From Aliishimia sp963678085 (GTDB taxonomy: Bacteria; Pseudomonadota; Alphaproteobacteria; Rhodobacterales; Rhodobacteraceae): 64,000 nucleotides of DNA. Location: the NCBI GenBank assembly GCA_963678085.1, contig OY782680.1, forward strand, positions 2,604,001 through 2,668,000, written 5' to 3'. Each line of letters opens with the position of its first letter. Position 1 is the first letter of the stretch. This document shows, in pieces, positions 1-9,334 of the stretch. Made by a program: the position numbers and the translations under genes. The notes under the pieces were generated by a model. That model made no database searches and was not told the DNA's origin. It saw only the letters and a list, made by a program, of their open reading frames with translations.

Positions 1-2
1 AT

Positions 3-1235
3 CACCTGGCGCGGCGATGGGCAGGCCATGTTGGTCCCGGCGCAGCGCTGTGTGTTTGGAACCTTGCTGACTCCGAGGAGGATGCTGAGTGGGCGCTCGC
101 CGATCTGCGATCTCATTGTGGTGGCAATGATTTCTGCCTCGATGGTGAGCCACATTGGCACCGTTTGCCCAAGGAGCAGCGTGATGCAGCTGAATTGGGA
201 TGGAGAGACACCCGTCGTTTGATCGTTTCTGGTGAAGCCATTTCATATTCGCCCCTTCCGCACGCTTTCCCTGGAACGACCACGTCTTTGCGAGAAACCG
301 TCATGCTTAGCGAAAGTGGTGGCGGTGCAACTTCTCTTGAGCCCACGGTCCAGAGTGCGGTGCTTGAGGCCGTTCGAGATGCCTATGCCGATTGGGACGC
401 CCTTGGGTGGGACGGGGTGGAAGCGGCTGTGGCTGTGTTCGATATCACCACCACCGAGATGCAGCCTCTCGCGCTCTATGGCGAGCGTAGTGGCGCGATC
501 TACCCGCCGCTCGGTAGCGATGCGGATGCAACCGCAGGCCTCCCGCCATGGCACGGTGCGTCGCTGAACAAGATCGCGATCATGATGGTTGCGGTCAGGG
601 AAGGTATCACAGAAGTCTGCTTGCCCGGTGGCGATTGCGTCCCCCTCGCGGATGCATTCGCGCGAAGCGACAACGACGTATTCTTCACACTCGCCCAGCG
701 GCTTGACCCGCAGTTGCAGGACTTCCGCGAGGCTTTGGGATATATCGGCCAGGCGCCAGTCGATCCTGTATTAAGGGCTCGGGACGCTGTCTTGGGCTTT
801 GATACTCGGCTGCCGCCATATCGTTTTGGCATCCTGCTTGGCGCCGTTTTGCACGGCGAAGCACAAGGCGTTCACCCCGCCGGAGATGCATACTTTGGTG
901 CCGCGCTCGATCTCGACGGTCTCGGGTTCACGTCCGAAATCCGTTCGGACATCTTGGAGGTCCTGTCGGCCCCAGTGCGTGAGGGCGGCACTCTGTCACC
1001 GCTGGTTCGAGGCACGCGCCTGCCTGACGATTGCGTTGTCATCGGTGGGAAGACCGGGACGCATACGTTCAACGGAGCCAACCTCCAACGTGGAAGCGTT
1101 CTTTTGGTTCGCTGTGCGGACCGTCACTTCGTGACGTTTTCGCTAGCGGCTCATCCTGATGAGCTTGAGCTCGATCACCGTGCCCTAGGCCCAATTCACG
1201 AGGCAGCCGCTACAGCAGCCGCGTTACTAGAATAG
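3..1235 (+). CDS. Class-A beta-lactamase-like serine hydrolase, 5' end outside window
   Basis: The frame is open from the window edge to the stop at 1233-1235, so at least 410 codons are present and the true start lies upstream. Methionine-like codons at 165 (TTG) or 303 (ATG) are probably internal. Three active-site motifs of the penicillin-binding/class A beta-lactamase fold occur in order: SLNK (codons starting at 561), SDN about 35 residues later and a KTG box inside GGKTGTH near 1050. This supports an acyl-serine hydrolase or transpeptidase. The N-terminal ~130 residues are not recognised. It precedes a membrane protein by 22 bases on the same strand, so the two may be co-transcribed. 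Beta-lactamase activity itself is not shown. Confidence 0.7.
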   Translation, partial: HLARRWAGHVGPGAALCVWNLADSEEDAEWALADLRSHCGGNDFCLDGEPHWHRLPKEQRDAAELGWRDTRRLIVSGEAISYSPLPHAFPGTTTSLRETVMLSESGGGATSLEPTVQSAVLEAVRDAYADWDALGWDGVEAAVAVFDITTTEMQPLALYGERSGAIYPPLGSDADATAGLPPWHGASLNKIAIMMVAVREGITEVCLPGGDCVPLADAFARSDNDVFFTLAQRLDPQLQDFREALGYIGQAPVDPVLRARDAVLGFDTRLPPYRFGILLGAVLHGEAQGVHPAGDAYFGAALDLDGLGFTSEIRSDILEVLSAPVREGGTLSPLVRGTRLPDDCVVIGGKTGTHTFNGANLQRGSVLLVRCADRHFVTFSLAAHPDELELDHRALGPIHEAAATAAALLE

Positions 1236-1257
1236 TCCACCAAAAAAGGAGGCGAAA

Positions 1258-2652
1258 ATGCCACTACCTGTAATTGTGATTAGCGTCGTCTCGGCCTGGC
1301 TGGCCAGCGGTGGTGTTGCGGTCCTGTTGGTCCGGTTCGCCGGGCCAGTTGGCGCGGTTCAAGCCCTTGCCGGATCTCTTCTTGATGCAGATCCCGAGGT
1401 GACGTTGGCCATCTTGGCATGGTGCGTGGCCCTGCTGCTCCAGCTGTTGGTTGTTTCGGCATGGCGCCGCGTCTTCTCAACCTTGGGTGGGACAGTCGCA
1501 TCAGCGTTTGTTGGCGCGGCCTTCTCGTTCGCGTCTATGGCGTTGAGTTCGGGCATGGCTGTCTTCCAATTGGAGACCATGACCTTGGAGACAAGAGCCG
1601 CGGATGAAGCCCGTGCTCCTGTTCTCGCCTCTGCTGATGCAGCGCGTGTTGCAGCGTTGGAACTTGTCCGAGCCACAGATGCGTTGTCGCTGGCAGCGAC
1701 ACGCAAGGCGGAGACCGAGATCTCTCAGGGTGGAACTTGCGCCGAGTCCAGCATTGCTGGCGAAGGTCCGATCCAGCGCCGCAGCATCTTGCATGCTGAT
1801 CAGGCGCAAGCGATTGGCGTCACAGTGCAGGACTGGGCCTATGCTGTTGAGGACGCCGCCGATGCGCTTAGCATCGCCGAACCGCGCCAAAGCGTTGTGA
1901 ACTTGCAGGTCGACGCCTTGCGCGACCTGTTCCGTGATCAAGCTCTTATTGATGCCAGGGCGACATTATCGTCGATGGCTTCGGATATGGACCCCGCCGT
2001 CGGATGGACTGACAACGGGCGCACCCGCACTTGCACGGACCCGGATTATGCGGCTGCGATCGCCGCCACGTTGTTGGTCATCGAGGACCTGATAGGGACT
2101 TCGATTTCCACCCCTCGTCTGACTGATCTTACTCCTGCAGCAGGGTTCGAAAGTGTTTGGGAAGCCGTTGCGGCCCGTATCGAGGGGCGCGACACTGATG
2201 CCGTCGGCGAAACAGGTCTCGTGATCGCGTTTGCGGTCGAGCTCATTCAGGTCATCCTGATCTACATCGCCGCCGCTGTTAAAGCCCGGAGGGGTGAAGC
2301 GCCTCATCGTCTGGATGCTTTTGCAGACGGCAAGTCGCCAAAGCGCCCTGCACACCGCAAAGAAAAAGAGGCTGCAATTGCGGATACGCTGCGCGACCGG
2401 ACAATTCGTTACAAGGGCAAAACCTGGTTTGTTTCCGCTGTGCCACCCACCCCTGAAGAAGATGCTGTGATCAAAGACCTCGATCTCCCGCATCCTCACC
2501 CGCTTTTCACAGCGATCCCTAAGGGCGTCATGATGTGGTTGCCTGAATTTGATGCCATGCGCGGCTACATGAAGGCATCGGCATATGATCTTCGAAAGAT
2601 CCCGTCAGATGTGTCGGTTTGGCTTCGCCGAGTAGAGCGGGATCGCTCGTAA
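1258..2652 (+). CDS. Membrane protein of unknown function
   Basis: A 464-residue protein preceded by a strong ribosome binding site (AAAGGAGGCGAAA directly before ATG 1258). It has hydrophobic segments at about residues 1-28, 48-70 and 75-100, an Ala-rich helical region at 110-240, another hydrophobic segment near 320-340 and a basic cytoplasmic-looking C-terminus. I do not recognise a family. It follows the serine hydrolase closely and may work with it at the envelope. A perfect inverted repeat lies just after the stop. It marks the left flank of the prophage. Confidence 0.7.
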   Translation: MPLPVIVISVVSAWLASGGVAVLLVRFAGPVGAVQALAGSLLDADPEVTLAILAWCVALLLQLLVVSAWRRVFSTLGGTVASAFVGAAFSFASMALSSGMAVFQLETMTLETRAADEARAPVLASADAARVAALELVRATDALSLAATRKAETEISQGGTCAESSIAGEGPIQRRSILHADQAQAIGVTVQDWAYAVEDAADALSIAEPRQSVVNLQVDALRDLFRDQALIDARATLSSMASDMDPAVGWTDNGRTRTCTDPDYAAAIAATLLVIEDLIGTSISTPRLTDLTPAAGFESVWEAVAARIEGRDTDAVGETGLVIAFAVELIQVILIYIAAAVKARRGEAPHRLDAFADGKSPKRPAHRKEKEAAIADTLRDRTIRYKGKTWFVSAVPPTPEEDAVIKDLDLPHPHPLFTAIPKGVMMWLPEFDAMRGYMKASAYDLRKIPSDVSVWLRRVERDRS

Positions 2653-2677
2653 AGACCACTAGAGCTTCAAGCAATGT

Positions 2678-2709
2678 TGCTTCCCCTAGGAGAGTTCCTA
2701 GGGGAAGCA
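2678..2709. terminator. Perfect 13-bp inverted repeat between host gene and prophage
   Basis: Left arm 2678-2690 (TGCTTCCCCTAGG) and right arm 2697-2709 are perfect complements around a 6-base loop. No T-run follows on either strand, so a factor-independent terminator is only possible. It sits between the plus-strand membrane gene and the convergent prophage lysis genes, where a bidirectional terminator or element boundary would be expected. Confidence 0.5.
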
Positions 2710-2791
2710 GCTAGGTCAGTCATAGACACAATAAGCGAACACAAAGCTATGCCGTCGGCCGAACCGCAATTCGAGATCACATTCGAAAGGT

Positions 2792-3061
2792 TCATCTACT
2801 GTGAAAATCGAAACGGCGTGCTCTGGCCTGCTGCCGCATCACCGTATAATCGACCATCATTTCGGCAACGGCTGATCCTTCCGACAGCAGCGCCAATTCT
2901 TCGGCAGCCCGCGCCTGAAATTCTCTACTGTATTCGACGACCGGCGGACACGCTGCCACGCCGCCAGCTTCAAAATCCGCCGTCGCGCAACCGGTCAACC
3001 AGCTCGCTCCGATCACGAGGACGGCGAGCCGCTGCCTCCAGCATCCTTCGCTGAACCACAT
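2792..3061 (-). CDS. Rz1-like outer-membrane spanin lipoprotein
   Basis: A small 89-residue frame that starts inside the i-spanin gene in a different frame (ATG 3061-3059). After a basic N-terminus and a hydrophobic stretch it has a lipobox, WLTGC, with the lipidated Cys at about residue 24, followed by a helical acidic region. This embedded layout matches Rz/Rz1 pairs of tailed phages, in which the o-spanin lies within or overlaps the i-spanin. It would reach the outer membrane and bridge to the inner-membrane partner at lysis. The exact start is uncertain, because the frame is open further upstream. Confidence 0.6.
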   Translation of the reverse strand: MWFSEGCWRQRLAVLVIGASWLTGCATADFEAGGVAACPPVVEYSREFQARAAEELALLSEGSAVAEMMVDYTVMRQQARARRFDFHSR

Positions 3062-3227
3062 TGGTTTTCTCCATGGTCTCGAGTTGCCCGGCCAAGCGAC
3101 CGACGCGCTCGCCGGAGCGGCGCAGGGCCAGCAGGAACAGAAGGATGGCGAACGCGATTGTACCGTAGCGCAGCACGGCCTTTGCCCATGGGGCGGTGCC
3201 GATGCTGCCAAGAACGCTCGCGATCAC
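2970..3227 (-). CDS. Rz-like inner-membrane spanin
   Basis: An 85-residue protein with one N-terminal transmembrane helix (about residues 16-36) and then a long charged helix with heptad character ending in an Arg/Asp-rich tail. That is the usual i-spanin architecture. Its ATG overlaps the stop of the endolysin gene by 4 bases (ATGA), and the Rz1-like gene is nested in its 3' half. It would span the periplasm with the lipoprotein partner. Assignment rests on topology and gene order, since spanins are poorly conserved in sequence. Confidence 0.6.
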   Translation of the reverse strand: MIASVLGSIGTAPWAKAVLRYGTIAFAILLFLLALRRSGERVGRLAGQLETMEKTNVVQRRMLEAAARRPRDRSELVDRLRDGGF

Positions 3228-3898
3228 CGCCGTCCCCGATTCCAGTCATCGAGCCGCGCGTAGATCGTGACCGCGATACCGCCGAGCGCGACGGCGATGA
3301 ACACCCAGCGGAGCGTGTCGAGATACGGCACGAGCGGCAGGATGGCGGTCTGGGTCTCTGCCAGGACGCCTTGCGCCACCTCGACCCCGGCTGCGCCCAA
3401 CGTTGCCACGCCAGCCGCGCCTCCGCCCTTCATGGTGCGGCTGTCGGCCAGCACTTCGCGCGCTGGTGGCGTTTCTTCGGCGAACGCAGTCGCGCGGACT
3501 GGGAAGCGCTCGCCCCATTGGCGCGTGGGGCCGAGATCGACATGCATGAACCCCGAGCGCCGATAAAATCCAAACCCGAGGAAACCAACCGCACGTGCGG
3601 CCGTCTCGAACGCCGCCGGATCGTGGTTTGTCATGGCGATGTCGAAGGCCGCACCATCCATGTGCTTCGACCGGGTCGCGCCGCCAACAGCGCGGTTGTG
3701 CTCGGGGCTGCGATAGGCCGAGCGGACGATCAACGGCTTGCCCAGCCGTTCGCGCAGTGCCTGCAGCTTGTCGAGCGCCGGTTCGTTTACAAGCAGCTTA
3801 CCGGTGCCCCGGCAGGCGATCTCGGCCGGGCTGAAATTCGGCCAGCGCCAGGCTTTCTCCGGCACATCGCGCCAATGGTCGTAAAAGGTCGTAGTCAT
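3224..3898 (-). CDS. Phage endolysin, peptidase M15 (D-Ala-D-Ala peptidase fold)
   Basis: A 224-residue protein whose N-terminal 125 residues carry the M15_3/VanY-like signature: SAYRSPEHNRAVGG (60-73), SKHMDGAAFDI (77-87, zinc ligands His79 and Asp86) and FMHVD (third ligand His119). It cleaves peptide cross-links of peptidoglycan. The C-terminal third has a Gly/Ala-rich stretch and a hydrophobic segment near residues 190-215, so this form may be membrane tethered like some signal-arrest endolysins. It leads the lysis cassette and is coupled by ATGA to the i-spanin. A terminator-like hairpin lies just upstream. Confidence 0.85.
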   Translation of the reverse strand: MTTTFYDHWRDVPEKAWRWPNFSPAEIACRGTGKLLVNEPALDKLQALRERLGKPLIVRSAYRSPEHNRAVGGATRSKHMDGAAFDIAMTNHDPAAFETAARAVGFLGFGFYRRSGFMHVDLGPTRQWGERFPVRATAFAEETPPAREVLADSRTMKGGGAAGVATLGAAGVEVAQGVLAETQTAILPLVPYLDTLRWVFIAVALGGIAVTIYARLDDWNRGRR

Positions 3899-3912
3899 GG
3901 TATCCTCCAGAA

Positions 3913-3940
3913 ACGAAAAGACCCGCCTCGTAGACGGGTC
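3913..3940 (-). terminator. Hairpin plus T-run ahead of the lysis genes
   Basis: On the minus strand GACCCGUCU and AGGCGGGUC form a 9-bp stem (one U-G pair) with a 3-base loop, followed at once by UUUUCGUUU. This is a classic intrinsic terminator shape. It lies between the DUF6127 gene and the endolysin gene, so it could limit or time lysis expression within the late operon. Confidence 0.6.
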
Positions 3941-3971
3941 GATTGGACTGACAGTTTGAAGTGGCGAGCGG

Positions 3972-4262
3972 CTATGGACCGCTGCCGAAGATCTTCAGCT
4001 TGATCGCGATGCCCGCGAGCAGCGCCAGCATCACGCCCGTGATGATCATGCGGACGGCGGTCTGCATCGCGGTGCGGCGCACCAGCCGGACGCAGTCGAG
4101 CAAGGATCGCAGGTCGCGGATATCGAGCGCTGCCTCTTCACCATCGAGTCCAACATCGGCCAATGCGCGTTTCGCGCCCTCTTCTGCGGCGCGTGCTAGA
4201 ATGGCCTCGAACTCGGCGTCGGGCATGCGGACGAAGCCCTGATCGGATCGGGGTGGTGTCAT
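3972..4262 (-). CDS. DUF6127-like small membrane protein (possible holin)
   Basis: A 96-residue protein. I chose ATG 4262 because GGGAGG lies seven bases upstream; the longer open frame lacks this. The N-terminal 60 residues are helical and acidic, the middle is basic, and one hydrophobic segment lies at residues 70-90. It resembles the small DUF6127 proteins found next to endolysins in rhodobacterial prophages. Position directly before the lysis cassette and the single transmembrane segment would fit a holin, but that role is inference. Confidence 0.55.
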   Translation of the reverse strand: MTPPRSDQGFVRMPDAEFEAILARAAEEGAKRALADVGLDGEEAALDIRDLRSLLDCVRLVRRTAMQTAVRMIITGVMLALLAGIAIKLKIFGSGP

Positions 4263-4281
4263 GGGGTAATCCTCCCGCCGC

Positions 4282-5358
4282 TCAGCCGATCTTGCAGCCC
4301 CAAAGGGACGTGCGATCGGCCGCGAAATACCCATCCTGCGCGCGGAAATACCCCTGGAGCTCAACTGTATCGCCCGCCGTCAGCGGCACCATGGCCTGCA
4401 GCCAGAGGGCCGTGGCTTCCGAGACATGCGCGCCGCTGATTTCACCATAGGAGCCCCGGACTTCGGTGGCGCCGTTCAACACGAGACGACCACGCATCCG
4501 GGCCGCTGTGCTGGAATTGACCTTGTAAAGCAGAGTCGCGCCAAGGTGGTAAGTGCCGTCCACGGGCGCTATGAACAGGTTGGTCCCGGCGTCGAAGGCC
4601 CCCTGATCGTTGTAGTCGGTGTTGTTGAGGCCGATCTTCGTCCAGGTCCCGACGCCGACATAGTTGTCGTAGTTCGTGTAGGCCTTGAACCGCGGCAGAC
4701 GGGGCTGGTCGACGATGCCGGTGGCGTTGTCGACGCTGAGCCCGTCGAAGAAGGTGCTGCCGTCGGCCGAGACCACGAGCCGGAATCTGTCCGAGCCGAA
4801 CAGGCCAACCAGCGCTTTGGTCACGAAGCCGGTCTGCAGCGTGAGCCCGAGATCGTCGCCCGTTGCCTCTTTGTTCATCGTGTAGAACAGATCGCCGGTG
4901 CCGCCCTCGGCCACGGTCTTTGCCGTCCAGAGCGCGGCGTTGAGCTTGGCCGAGAATGGGTTCGAGGCGTCCGCCGTGGTGCCGACCCCGAGGAGCGCCA
5001 TGTTCTGCAGCGCGGCGGGCGTCGCCCCGATCCAGCCCGCGCCATCGTAGACCAGCAGCAGGCCCTCGTCCTCTACCCAAGCCCGCCAGCCTGTCCGCGG
5101 CGGCAGACGCAGCCAGGCTCCGTAGGTCCAGAGCGCGACGTTCAGGTCCCAGCCCGCCCAGTCGCCCGTCGCGCCGGAGCCCACGATATAGCGGTCGCCA
5201 TCGGTGGGGCTGGCGGGCGGCGCTGTCAGGTCCCGGTCGAGGACGGAAAGCTGTACAAGCCCGTCGAGCAGCCGCAGCGCCTCGTTGTGGGTGACATGTT
5301 TCTGGGCCTGCGCCGCCAGGATGTACGGGAGCAGCAGATTGGTCGTGGTGTCGGACAT
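4282..5358 (-). CDS. DUF2793 phage tail-tip protein with C1q-like C-terminus
   Basis: A 358-residue protein starting at ATG 5358. Residues 1-100 match the DUF2793 pattern (LLLPYILAAQAQKHVTHNEA at the start, then DGDRYIVG and a GWRAW motif). The C-terminal ~135 residues are a beta-rich module with alternating aromatic/Gly strands (FIAPVDGTYHLGATLLY), resembling a C1q/TNF-like jelly roll. It follows the baseplate/host-specificity gene in the operon. A receptor-binding or tail-fibre tip role is likely. The C1q call is by pattern only. Confidence 0.7.
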   Translation of the reverse strand: MSDTTTNLLLPYILAAQAQKHVTHNEALRLLDGLVQLSVLDRDLTAPPASPTDGDRYIVGSGATGDWAGWDLNVALWTYGAWLRLPPRTGWRAWVEDEGLLLVYDGAGWIGATPAALQNMALLGVGTTADASNPFSAKLNAALWTAKTVAEGGTGDLFYTMNKEATGDDLGLTLQTGFVTKALVGLFGSDRFRLVVSADGSTFFDGLSVDNATGIVDQPRLPRFKAYTNYDNYVGVGTWTKIGLNNTDYNDQGAFDAGTNLFIAPVDGTYHLGATLLYKVNSSTAARMRGRLVLNGATEVRGSYGEISGAHVSEATALWLQAMVPLTAGDTVELQGYFRAQDGYFAADRTSLWGCKIG

Positions 5359-5366
5359 AGCGGTCC

Positions 5367-8300
5367 TCAGAGTTGAAGCGTGACGGTCTTGGGCGCGCCC
5401 CGACCGGTCAGGGCGGAGAGCTGGAAGATGCGGATGTCGAGCGTGTCGCCGGGGCCGAGCAACGCGCCCCAATCGGCCGTTTGCTGGGCGGCTGTGTATA
5501 TCACGCTGGTCGTGGTCGCGATCAGCACCCGCTTGATCGCTGCGCCATCGAGGATCTCGACCTCATAGGCTTCGACCTCTTCGATCAGCGGCACGTCGAC
5601 CGCGCCCCAGTTGTCGGCCGCGAGTGCGCGGGACCGGCGAGTCCAGCGGATGGTCAGATCGCCCGTCGCACGTGGTTTGCGCCATGGCTGCTCGACATGG
5701 GCGACTGAAAACGGCCGCAGACCCACGCCAACCGGGTTGAAGGAGGCCGCGACATATGTCTCGTCGCTGACAGACCGGCTTGCAGGACCGATGCGCCAGT
5801 TCCACGACAGCCCGAGATCGGCCTCGGCGATCGGGAGGGACGCAAGAGCCTCGTCGAGCACTACCACTCGAGCGCCTGCAAGAGCCGGATTAGCCATGGC
5901 CGTTTCCGTGCCGCGCTGGCCACGAAGCAGGCGCATCATTCGATAACGGCCCGGCGCAATCAGGTCTGCCACGCCGGCCTGCACGATTTCCCACGTGCCG
6001 GGTGCGCTCTCGATGGCCAGCGCATTGGCCCCGCCGAACAGCGTCAGGTCGGTGACGCTTTCCAGTGTGCCGGTCAGCAGATCGATCACCAGCGCATTGC
6101 CGAGGTCGAAGCGCGAGGTCGGGCCCGCGAAGAAATCCGAGACCAGCGTTCCGATCCGGGCACGGCCGCCAAATGTCGTCAGCAGCTCGAAGCCATCGGT
6201 AGAGGGACTGAGGAACACCGCCATTTCGCCCGGCCAAGGAACGGCGTGCGCTGCGGCGAAGGGCCGATGCGCGGGTTGATCCTCTGTCAGTTGCGGCAGG
6301 TCCAGCAGAAGCACCTCGGGTGCGCCGAACACTACAGCCTTCGAGAGTGAGGACGGTCTTGGCGATCCGGGCGGAAGGTCGTGGGCCTCGCGATCCTGGC
6401 GGACTGCTTCGACACCTCTAGCATCGGCATCGGCGATGGAGACCAGCCGCAGCGGAATGTGCCTCCCGTCATGTGCCAGCGTCACGACGTCTGCTGGATC
6501 CAATGCCAGCCGCGAGGGCGGCAGACGGAACGCCGCCGTCTCGCGCCCCACCCACGCCTCCATCAACGCGCGGCGGCAGCGCCGCTCGGCCTCCTCGGGC
6601 GGCACCGCCATCGGGAAGGACTCGGACGCGATCCGGGTCGTGTCCACCGTGATGCGCCGCGCCTCGACGAGGGCCGAGTCGTAATCCTCGTCGGCGCGGG
6701 CGACCTGCCATTTCAGGGCCTGCGGCAGTTCCGTCTCCTGGCCGCGGGTCAATTCGAGCAGGTCGCCCTCGCGGGCTGCGACAAGATCGTCGTGCGTCAG
6801 GCTGGTGATGGACGCCCGCCCACGCATGACGAAGCGGATCACGCCCTTGGTCTCGACCGCGTCGAAGCCGAAATGGCGCGACAGCGTGGTGATGGAGGCG
6901 CGCGGGCTTTCGAGCGCCGTGATGGCATAACCCTCAACCGCGCCCCAGAGGCCGGTCACGTCGATCCGGGACTCGGGCAGCCCGGCGCGCAGGCAGAGAT
7001 GCCGGACGAGCGCGGCAAGCGACACCGCGCCGAGCCGCCCGGTCAGCCAGTGGCCGAGCCGCCAGTTCGCGCCGTCCGTCCAGACGCCGGTCAGCGCCGG
7101 AAAGAACGGATAGGGTCGCGCGTCCCACGTCCAGGCGGCGCATTCGGGGACGTGCACCATGCGGCCGCCGTAGACGGACGAGATAGGATTGTTCGCGGCC
7201 TCGCCCCAGAACAGGTAGGTCGCCTCGAGATAGGCGCGCTGGACCGCGTCGTCCCGCCAGCCGCGAGAGAAGTACGGCACGAAGCTCTCGGAGGATTTCG
7301 GGTCGAAGAAGACGTTGGGCTGGTTCGTGCCGCGGTCGATGGCCGGGCATCCGAGCTCGGTGAACCAAATCGGCTTGGATTGCGGCACCCATGCCGTCGG
7401 CGTCCCGCTCTCTACCCCGCCCGGACGGTCGTAATGCGCGCTCGACCACCAAGCGCGCAGATCCTTGTAGCGGAAGACCCATGGCTTTGCCGCCGCACCG
7501 TCTGCGATCGGCGTGCGGACCTGCGCGCTTCGGTCAGCGGCGCTGGCATAGAACCAGTCGAAGCCTTCGCCGCCCGCGATGTTCTCCTGCAGGTAGGCCC
7601 GGTCGTAGATCGCGGGCCAGCCCTCGGCCGCGTCGGCATGCTCGAACCCGTCGCGCCAGTCCGACAGCGGCATGTAGTTGTCGATCCCGACGAAATCGAT
7701 CTCCGGATCGGCCCAGAGCGGATCGAGGTGGAAGAACACGTCACCGCTGCCGTCACCCGGCTGGTGCCCGAAATACTCGCTCCAGTCAGCGGCGTAACCG
7801 ATCTTTGTTCCGGCCCCGAGGATCGAGCGCACATCGGCGAGAAGATCCCGATACGCCTGCACGGTCGGATAGGTGGATGCGCCCGAGCGGATGGTCGTCA
7901 GCCCCGGCATCTCTGTCCCGACAAGGAAGGCATCGACCCCGCCCGCCGCCGCGCAGAGATGCGCGTAGTGCAGCACCATGCGCCGCAGACCCCAGTCGCC
8001 GGACGTGCCGATCCAAGAAACCGACTGACCCGAGACATTGAAGCTCGCGGGCGTGGCAGCGCCGAACAGCGCGGCAACCTGGCTTGCGGCTGCGGCGGTC
8101 TTGTCTACCGCCCCGGCATACCCCGCCGCCGGCGAGCAGGTGATCCGGCCGCGCCATGGGAACGCGGGCTGACCCGTAAGGGCGGCGTTGTCCGAATATG
8201 GGTTCGGCAGGGTGTTGTCCGGCGGCACGTCCATCAGGATGAACGGATAGAAAGTGACCCGCAGCCCGCGCGCCTTCATCTCCTGGATCGCCTGCACGAC

Positions 8301-9325
8301 AGCGAAGTCGGACGGCGTGCCGCCATAGACCGGGCGATCCTGATCATCGCGGCTGACCAGAAAGGCATTCGCCCGGCTGACGCCATTGACGGACCAAGTC
8401 GACGGCGAAGTGGTCTTGGCGGTGACTTCGACGCCGGGCCGCACCTTGCAGGATCCCGCGCGCAGATCGTCGCCAAACCAAGCCACCACCAGCGACACGC
8501 TTTCGACCTTGGGAGCCATGGCCTGTAGCCGGTCCAGGGCCACCACCATGTCGGCGGTATCGGTCAGTGCGTTGAGGTTCTCTGGCTCGGACGAGCCGCC
8601 TCCGCCCTTCCGGATGCCCTGCGTGGCATAGGCGAACTCACCTGAGGCCGGGATCATGGTGACCGCTTGCGTGAGACCCTCTGCCGTGTCTGGATCGGCA
8701 AGCGGGCGGAACACCTCGAAACTCAGCTGCGGGATGCGGTTGCCATAGTTGCCGAGCGGCAGGTCCTCGAAGACGACATAGGCCGTGCCGCGATACGCTG
8801 GCGTGTTCGCCGCACCCATCTTCGCGGACATAAACGGATCGGTCGTCTGGCTCTCGTCACCTGGATACCAGCGCCATGTGATCCCGGCAGTGTCCAGAAG
8901 CTTGCCGTCGGCCCAGATGCGGCCGATGCCGGTGATCGGGCCCTCGCAGAGCGCCACGGCGAAGCTGGCATAGTAGAAGTATTCGGTGGTCTTGACCTTG
9001 CCACCACCCCCGCCGCCCTTGCCGCCGCCCTGTGTCGTGGTCTTGGTCTCCTCGCGGAAATCCGTCGCCCAGATGATATTGCCGCCGATCCGCATGCGAC
9101 CGTAGAGACGCGGGATCACCGCACCTTCCGTGGCCGCAGATTGTCCATCCGCGCGCCTTCGATCCGCTGGGTCGGCGCGAGCGACGAGATGATCCAACTG
9201 TCGACGACCGAGCCGATGGTGGAGCCGATGAAGCCGCCGATAGTGGCGGCGCTTACGCCGAGGATCGCGCCGCCAATGCTGCCGCCAATGGCAGCACCGG
9301 CGGCACCGAGAACGAGGGTGGCCAT
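5367..9325 (-). pseudogene. GTA-type baseplate/host-specificity protein (TIM-barrel), frameshifted near its N-terminus
   Basis: Two overlapping frames together make one tail-tip protein. The first 66 or so codons (ATG 9325 to about 9137) encode a glycine-zipper start ending in ARMDNLR. The main ~1255-residue frame takes over at ATEGAVIPRLYGR and runs to 5367. Joining them needs one extra G near 9132-9137 or a -1 shift. The large part holds a GTA TIM-barrel-like domain (GIDNYMPLSDW, KPIWFTELGCP) and later tail-protein beta domains. RcGTA gp15 homologues carry both parts in one frame. A stop at 9116 ends the first frame, so as sequenced full-length protein is not made unless ribosomes shift. 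No slippery heptamer is visible, so a mutation or sequencing error is likelier. Confidence 0.75.
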
Positions 9326-9334
9326 GTCGGGGTC

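Noticed and set aside
6381..8528. 715-residue open frame on the plus strand
   Set aside because: It lies opposite the conserved baseplate gene. Composition (Arg/Pro/Gly-rich) is that of a GC-rich shadow frame, with no RBS or family resemblance.
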